Source: Cricetomys ansorgei
Taxonomy: Eukaryota; Chordata; Mammalia; Rodentia; Nesomyidae
Direction of reading: 5' to 3'
DNA length: 64,000 nucleotides
Assembly: GCA_026225945.1 (NCBI GenBank)
Contig: JAMJFZ010001222.1
Coordinates: 1,594,501 to 1,658,500, forward strand
The position numbers and the translations under genes were made by a program. Below the pieces are notes generated by a model that saw only the letters and a list, made by a program, of their open reading frames with translations, was not told where the DNA came from and did no database searches. This document shows, one piece after another, positions 58,267 to 64,000 of the stretch. How positions within the stretch are numbered: the stretch's first letter is position 1; the number at the start of each line of letters is the position of its first letter.

Positions 58267-58712
58267 ACCTCACCGGGAATGAGGATTTGTTAATCCCACT
58301 GGGAGAGAGTAAGCCCACTACCTTGATATGAGCCAAAGTGGAGCAAGCTTGCTTTTTATTTTTAAGAGTGCACCGAGATCTGGCATAGACTGCCTCCTAA
58401 CTCCAGTTAAAGAGGGCAGCAGCAAGTCCATTTCTTGGGCCACTGAAGGAGTAAAATCACATGCAGGTTTTACAGAGTGAAACAATGGGTTAATAAAGAA
58501 GTACAGAAAAATCTAAAAAAAACAAACCAACGCACACAATATGGGGGTCATGTGATTAGGGAGGGGCAGGGTGATCTTAAAGTCAAGGTCATGGGTTGGG
58601 GTAGGTCAGGTGCAAGTAAACAAACTAAGAAAACCCAGCAATTTATTAACAATAGAGCATAATGGCTCCTGTCTTAAAATGGATTCAGGCAGGTTCCTCA
58701 GACTCAGCACCC
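58267..58712 (-). mobile_element. LTR-like unit, minus orientation
   Basis: Contains gctttttatttttaagagtg (inverted AATAAA) near the left end and ggttcctcagactcagcacc at the right end. The shared terminus suggests a related LTR family inserted beside the previous unit. Confidence 0.5.
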
Positions 58713-58904
58713 CACACACTGGGAGAGCGGTGGCTGCGGAGGTGGGTCGCAGTGCCCGCCCCTTCCAGACCATTCTCCCTCAGGTTGTACCTGCTCCTCC
58801 CAGGCCTCTTCTAATGCCTGCACTTTCTTATCAGCAAGACATCTTTTCATCTCACTTTTTTTTTTTTTTTAAAGAACAGTAGTCTTGTTCCTGTTCTTTT
58901 TTTA

Positions 58905-59062
58905 AAAAATCACTGTATATGTGTGCATCTGTATGTGGGTGTGTACATGTGGGTGTAGGGAATCAGAGTACCCTGGAGCTGGAGTTACAGGGACCCAAAC
59001 TCCAGTCCTTTGTAAGAGCAGCACCCACTCTGAACTGGTAAGAGTTCCTCTCTAGCCCAAGC
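58905..59062 (-). repeat. B3-family SINE
   Basis: Inverted B3: tgtgggtgtagggaatcaga, gtaccctggagctggagtta, cagggacccaaactccagtc, ttcctctctagccc. Confidence 0.75.
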
Positions 59063-59794
59063 ACTGTGGTTGCCGGTATGTCACACCGTGTAGCCCTGTA
59101 GCTGTCTATTTAATCCGGTGTTGTTAATAAAGACCTCAGCAGAGAGCACAGCTCACCATCCCCCAGCCCCAACAACTCCTTGGTCCTGGCAGTTTATTCT
59201 TATCTTAAAAGCCCCTCCTTGCTCTCTCTTAGAAGTCTATTTGCATGATCAAAGAGATACAATGGTCTTACTCCTTTCAAACCTTTGGTGGGCAGGCAAA
59301 AGTTACAGTGGGGTGCCTTCCAACACAGAAGGGGCCTGGCCACACTTGTCCAAGCTTTAAAGTGTCCATGTTTACAGTGGGGTAACTACAGAACAATAGT
59401 AGAGGGCAAGCCATGCCTAATGTTGCCTCCAGCTCAGGGGAGTACCCAAGTAACCGCTTTATCAACAACCCTGTTTATAGTTAGCTAAGGGACAGCAGCT
59501 TTTATTTACATTAGAAGCAGGCCTTTTTAGCTATAGAAATCACACATCCTGCCAGGCTTCAGGCTGCCAGTACAATGCTTATCTTATAAAATACTGGGGT
59601 ATATTCACAAAAATTAGTGAATATAGTATTTAGAAATATGTTTGATTATACAGCAACATAGCCCCTCCCCCCCTTTCCACTTTAACCTCTACTTACCAGA
59701 ACTTCACCTCCTCATTTCTTCCTACTTGCTTCAGTCCCCTTTCCCTCTGGGTTTCATTCACTAGCTGCCAACAACTAAACCCTGAAAGGCTTTA

Positions 59795-60003
59795 AGACAT
59801 GGGTTATGGGATTGAAGAGATGCCTCACAACTTGACCATATTTGCTGTGCTTGCAGAAGACTCAGGTTCACTTCCCAGCACCCATAGAGACTGCTCAGAG
59901 CAGCCTGTAACTATAGTGCCAGGGAATCTTCTACCCTCCTCTGGTGTCTGTGAGCACCAAGAACTTGCGTGGTGCACTCAAACACTCAAACACAAGAAAG
60001 TAA
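59795..60003 (+). repeat. B3-family SINE
   Basis: tRNA-derived head gagatgcctcacaacttgac, B box-like caggttcacttcccagcacc, body ccctcctctggtgtctgtga and an ending cactcaaacacaagaaag. Confidence 0.85.
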
Positions 60004-60040
60004 AGAAATCCTTGGGAAGAAAGGAAGGAAGGAAGGAATG
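60004..60040. repeat. (GGAA)n tail
   Basis: gaaaggaaggaaggaaggaa directly after the B3 copy. Confidence 0.85.
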
Positions 60041-61059
60041 GATGGTCCACCAGAGAGCTCTCCTTGGGAGAGGAGGCACATGGAGGCAATGATGGAGTCT
60101 GTGGTAGCAGAGGGAGGGGCTTGAGCAGGGTGGTGCTGACACAGACGAGGCACTGACTGAGTAGTTACTAAGCCATCTGTGCAAAGAAGTGGCCCTAGCT
60201 GGGCCCTGCAGGTGAGCAAGAAGCTGCAGGGGCCATTGAAGAAGACATGCTGAGTGGGGGAAGTCTCTTGAAAGGCATGGGTCAGGAGCATGTTGTACGG
60301 AGGAGATGGGGGAAGAGGGGCAGAGGGAGGCACAGGAGGTGAATTTGGAAGCATGGACTGAAGAGGGAGGGCCTGTAGGATGTGGATGCTGTCCTGGCCT
60401 TGGGGGATCAGGGAAGAGTAGGTTTGAAAGCCTCTCATCCAAGTGGCCTTGGGGAAAGCTGGACAGACAGAGATGGCAGATGGCATCTACTCAGGGGATT
60501 ACAGAGATTGGCAAGAGATGAAGTTGCGAGACAGGAGCTTTCTTTTGTATACCAGCCTTGAACCTGGGGGTTCTGTGGGAAGAAGACAAACACAACATAT
60601 GCCCTTCCTGAGGCTTACGGCCTAGAGCAGACAGGCAGTCAGAGCATAGCAAGGAGTTCTTGTAGCATCTGTGGCAGGAGGTGACGTTTGGGTGATTGGT
60701 AAGAACTAGATCACAAGGTCATGGTCAGGCTACTGGGTCTCATCCTGGGAAAAATGGACACAGATACCAGGGCTTCTAGTGGCAGAGGCAGAAAGCAGGG
60801 GGCTCTGTGGACCTGGGTGCTTGGGTGTGTGTTGTGTGCTAAGGTGATACTAGGTAGTTTTCACACAGGAGTATAAGCTTGATGCAGTCTTTTCCCTGCC
60901 AGCACCACAATTGACAAATGTGGAAACACTCAAGAGATCATATAGTCCCCCTCCAATTGCGTGCGCACCGTACAACGCAGCATGTACAGAAATAGGGATG
61001 TAAGTCATATGATATGATGTATTAATGTGTGTGCCTCCATTCCTACTTTGGGCCTTTTT

Positions 61060-61198
61060 GGGGGCAGAGAACAGGATCTCACCCCAGGCTGGCACTAGCT
61101 TATTATGTAGCCCAGCTTGGTGTCAACTCGCAGTCCTCCTGCCTCAGCCTTCAGGTGCTGGATTATAGATGTGAGCCATTATGCCCAGCCACTGGGCC
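61060..61198 (-). repeat. B1 SINE
   Basis: Inverted: gaacaggatctcaccccagg, gcctcagccttcaggtgctg, gagccattatgcccagcc. Confidence 0.75.
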
Positions 61199-61934
61199 AA
61201 TTGCAAATAATGTGTTTGGAGCAGAAGAATTGGAAAACTTTTAACTTTTTCTAATGATAAGAGAAAAGGGAGCGGGGAGGGACAAATTAGGGTTTAAATA
61301 GGAAATAATAGCTCCTAGGAAAACTGATCCTTCAAGGAGGTTGGTGAGGGTGCAAGGTGATTGCACCATGTGCCACACCCACAGTTTCTCAGCCACAGCA
61401 GACAGAGTACATAGACTGTCCTCACCGCACAGCTGGAATTCATGTTCCTGGCTCCCGAGGGCCCCGCCTGCCCTGCTCACAGGACTCACTCAGCGCTGGT
61501 TCTCTTGGGATGAGAGCATGTGAGCACCCTTAGACTAAGATGCAGCATTAGTGCCCAGGTCGCTGTTTCTGGAGGAGAGTTGGAGTGGGCTGGCTCATGA
61601 TGCAGATGTTCAGCCTCCTACAGCCATGGCCTGGATTTGTAGAACAACTTGTCAGCCTTCACAAAGACCCACCCTCAGCCCAGTAGGTGCTGACGGAGGT
61701 CCTCGGTCCACTGGAGTCTGCGTAGTTTATTTCCCTGCCCATATTTGTGATATCAGAGATTTCAAGGAAGAACTTAGGAGTCAACTACAAATACTGTGTA
61801 CACATTTATGTGAAACATTTGCAAATTTTGTCTGTTTTCAGTAAGATCAGTTGTATTTTAATCAATTATATTTAACTTGACTGATACGAAGGGAAAACTA
61901 GTCAAGGGTGCCTGTCATCTCATTACTTTTTGTT

Positions 61935-62058
61935 TGTTTGTTTGAGACAGGGTCTCCTAGCCTGGCAGGCCTCAAACTCTTTATGTAGTCAGGGCTGGCC
62001 TCAGCTCCTGAGCCTCCTGTCTCTGCCTTCAAGCACTGAGATTCTAGGTATATGCTGT
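61935..62058 (-). repeat. B1 SINE
   Basis: Inverted: gtttgagacagggtctccta, gtagtcagggctggcctcag, then ctgtctctgccttcaagcac. Confidence 0.75.
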
Positions 62059-62061
62059 TTT

Positions 62062-63575
62062 TTGTTTTGTTTTGTTTTCATTTTTTTCTTTAATAGTTTG
62101 TTTTGTTTTGTTTTTTTTCTCTCTCATACAACTTATACAATACAGTCCGATCACCCTCCTTCCCGCCCCCTCCCGTCTCCTCCATCTCCCTTCTCCCCCA
62201 CATCTACTCCCATTATCACCCACAAGCAGGCCCCTGCTTGTCCCCAGAAAAGAGCAGCCTCTCCTCTTTATTGCTCAAACAGGGCATGGTATGGCAAGAT
62301 AGCAAAATGGAATGAGGCCAGGCACCAGTCCCTACACGAAGGGTGGGCCGGGCAAGCTGGCAGGAGCAAAAGGGTCCCAAAGGCAGGTAAGAGGGTCAGA
62401 GACTCTCCCACTCCAACTTGTGAGAGTATTTTAAGAACACCAATCCAGACCGCCATAAGATGTATTTAGGGGATCCTGTAGGTTCTGTGTCTGCCCTTCA
62501 GTCTCTGTGGCCCCTAAGAGTGCTGGTCAGTTGACAGTGTGGGGCTGTTCTCCTGGTGTCCTCAGCCCTTCTGGTTTCCGCCATCCCTCCCCTCCCTCTT
62601 CCGTGGGGTTCCCTGATCTCTGTATGTTTGGTCCTGGACCTCTCCATATGCTCCTCTCAGTGCTCAGGGGGCCTCTCTGGTGGGGACTGAGCAGAGCATG
62701 ACATCATTAAAAATTGTCTCTGGATTATCATCCAGTCTCTAATTCCTGGCCTGCCCTACAGTTTCAGACAGGGGTTCCCTCCTTTGGTATGGGGTTCTGC
62801 CCTTCCATTGTCAAACAGGATCTTGCAGGGTGGATAGGGCATAGGCCAGAGGTTTTGTGGCTGGGATGGTGTCCCAGTCTCACCACTGGAAGCCTTGCCT
62901 GACCACAAGAGATGGCCTGTTTAGGCTCCCTATCCCTGATTCCTAGGAATCCTTACTAGGGTCTCCCTCATGATTCCAGTGAGTTTCCACTACACTATCT
63001 CCCAATTGACCCCTCATTGTCCTCTAATTCTGATCATCTCTCCATATATTCTCTCCCTCTGTCCCTCTCCTCCTCCTGGTCCCCTCTGCTCCCATTCCTG
63101 TCCTCCCCCAGCTTACCTTCACCATCTGTTCTGTTTCCACACCACCAAGGAGATCCTGTGTTCAGACCGGGGCCTTCCTTGTTGCGTGTTTTTTTTTTTT
63201 TCTGGGTCTGTGGATACTAGTACCTTTCTCCTCTGCTTGACAGTTCATATCCACATATAAGAGAGTACATACCGTGTTTGCCTTTCTGGGACTGGGTTAC
63301 CTCACTAAGGATGATTTTTTTTCTAGTTCCGTCCATTTGCCTGCAAAGTTCATGATGCCATTTTTTTTTAATAGCTGAGTAATACTCCATTTTGTGAACA
63401 TACCACAATTTTTTAATCTATTCCTCAGTTGAGGGGCATCTAGGTTGTTTCAAATTTCTGGCTGTTATGAACAAAGCTGCTATGAACATAGTTAGACAAG
63501 TGTGCTTCTGGGAGGGCGAGCATCTTTTGGGTGTATGTCCAGGAGTCGGGTAGCTGGGTACAGCCGTACACCACA
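62062..63575 (-). mobile_element. LINE-1 3' end: ORF2 C-terminus and 3' UTR, 5'-truncated
   Basis: On the minus strand, about 63575 down to 63217 reads as the C-terminal end of L1 ORF2. A clear block is YVHKMEYYSAIKKK, followed by QMDGTRKKIILSEVTQSQK and a terminal stop near 63217. Upstream of that block the frame is broken by stops, so it is dead. The remaining 1.1 kb is a C/T-rich (on +) 3' untranslated region ending in T-runs at 62062-62115, the inverted A-rich tail. The element is truncated at its 5' side near 63575. Confidence 0.88.
63217..63480 (-). pseudogene. L1 ORF2 C-terminal remnant
   Basis: Remnant of reverse-transcriptase protein C-terminal tail only; the endonuclease, polymerase and most of the cysteine-rich region are absent. 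The motif NGVLLSY/MEYYSAIKKK region is recognisable. Open for about 63 codons, with stops further upstream; not functional. Confidence 0.8.
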
Positions 63576-64000
63576 GTCTTTTAGTCTCAATTTAGGGAAG
63601 GAGAAAGGAAAGATAGAAATCTTCACCACTTTTACAAGCAGCCTTAATACAGAGAGAGAGAAAGGTAGAAATCTTCACAGTCTCTTTTTAGGCTGTCCTA
63701 AGCTTGAATCTCTCCAGCCTTTGTTCTTTTAGGAATTATCACACTAACTAATGACAGCAACCCAACCATGAACCACCAACCAACACCCACACGTACTCTC
63801 TGGGCTTCAGACCTTTTATGCCCTAAGCCAAAAGTTCCTATAAACCCATGCGGCACGCTATCCCAAAGATAAGCTAAAGGTGCCAGAACGACTGCACCTA
63901 ACCACATTATAGCCACCTGCCTCAAGCGTTCCAAATCCTACTCAGAAACATCTACCACACCTGGGTGGGAACACAAACCTAATCCACACACCGTTTTGTG
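63576..64000. other. Unclassified sequence after the L1, possible LTR
   Basis: Begins where L1 homology stops. It holds a short direct repeat, tagaaatcttcac, at about 63614 and 63667, and a long A/C-rich stretch to the window end. It could be part of an LTR element running out of the window; I cannot assign a family. Confidence 0.3.

Larger units (their letters stand above)
47209..64000 (+). other. ARMC2 intron or 3' flank (at least 16.8 kb, no further exon seen)
   Basis: By comparison with human ARMC2, about 415 residues of armadillo repeats should follow the exon at 46985, but I could not find the expected continuation (VTATLRNLVD...) with splice sites anywhere to the window end. The simplest reading is one very long intron. 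The stretch is rich in SINEs, MaLR and other LTR pieces, a CA minisatellite and an L1 3' end. I see nothing assignable in 47800-48450, 51480-52585, 52680-54390, 54490-56120, 56210-57085, 59070-59790 and 60050-61055. A divergent or very short exon could have escaped reading by eye. Confidence 0.6.

Noticed and set aside
59978..60486. Two overlapping minus-strand frames of about 155-166 codons
   Set aside because: Pro/Ser/Leu-rich, overlap in two frames at once and partly run into a B3 SINE and its GGAA tail.
62062..62470. Plus-strand frame of up to 179 codons at 61930-62469
   Set aside because: Covers an inverted B1 and the antisense of an L1 3' untranslated region; not a gene.

Overview
This window is rodent nuclear DNA, almost certainly from a muroid (mouse-, rat- or hamster-like) species. 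The evidence is the interspersed repeats: B1, B2/B3, B4-like and ID SINEs, MaLR-type LTRs, a URR1-type hAT element with target-site duplications, the 3' end of a rodent L1, and very many long TG/CA arrays. I cannot name the species. Nothing bacterial, plasmid-borne or CRISPR-like is present.

The only protein-coding gene I can support is ARMC2 (armadillo repeat containing 2), on the + strand and incomplete at both ends. Eight coding exons can be assigned by reading through their splice sites: 589-661, 11846-12014, 19825-20029, 30793-30869, 36636-36734, 40321-40496, 45010-45112 and 46985-47208. Every junction has AG/GT boundaries and the phases fit at all seven joins. The joined frame is 1126 coding bases with no stop. 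It matches human ARMC2, as I remember it, from about residue 74 to about residue 450 of about 867. The first five exons encode the low-complexity, fast-evolving N-terminal half. The last three enter the armadillo-repeat domain. The start codon and promoter lie upstream of the window. The C-terminal armadillo exons were not found in the 16.8 kb after 47208 and are probably downstream.

ARMC2 is a ciliary/flagellar protein. Mutations in people cause male infertility with multiple morphological abnormalities of the sperm flagella, and the Chlamydomonas homologue (PF27) is an intraflagellar-transport adapter for radial spokes.

The rest (about 98%) is intron, layered with transposable-element debris and simple repeats. 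Region by region: 1-9400 holds SINEs plus a cluster of related LTR-like elements with inverted arms (6350-8985); 9400-30800 is sparse SINEs, MaLR LTRs and a URR1 element; 31600-36330 holds several TG/CA arrays, a second URR1 copy and an 870-bp TG-rich minisatellite with a 194-bp higher-order duplication; 40019-40083 is a strongly G-quadruplex-prone tract just before an exon; 44300-51500 holds SINEs and LTR fragments; 57090-58710 holds a CA/GGGAGTGAGGGCTC minisatellite next to a stack of LTR-like units; 62060-63575 is an L1 3' end on the minus strand.

I found no undescribed multi-gene system. The most useful leads are a possible 51-nt in-frame cassette exon at 31120-31170, an uncertain donor choice at 47208/47236, the foldback LTR family, the higher-order minisatellite and the G-rich tract.
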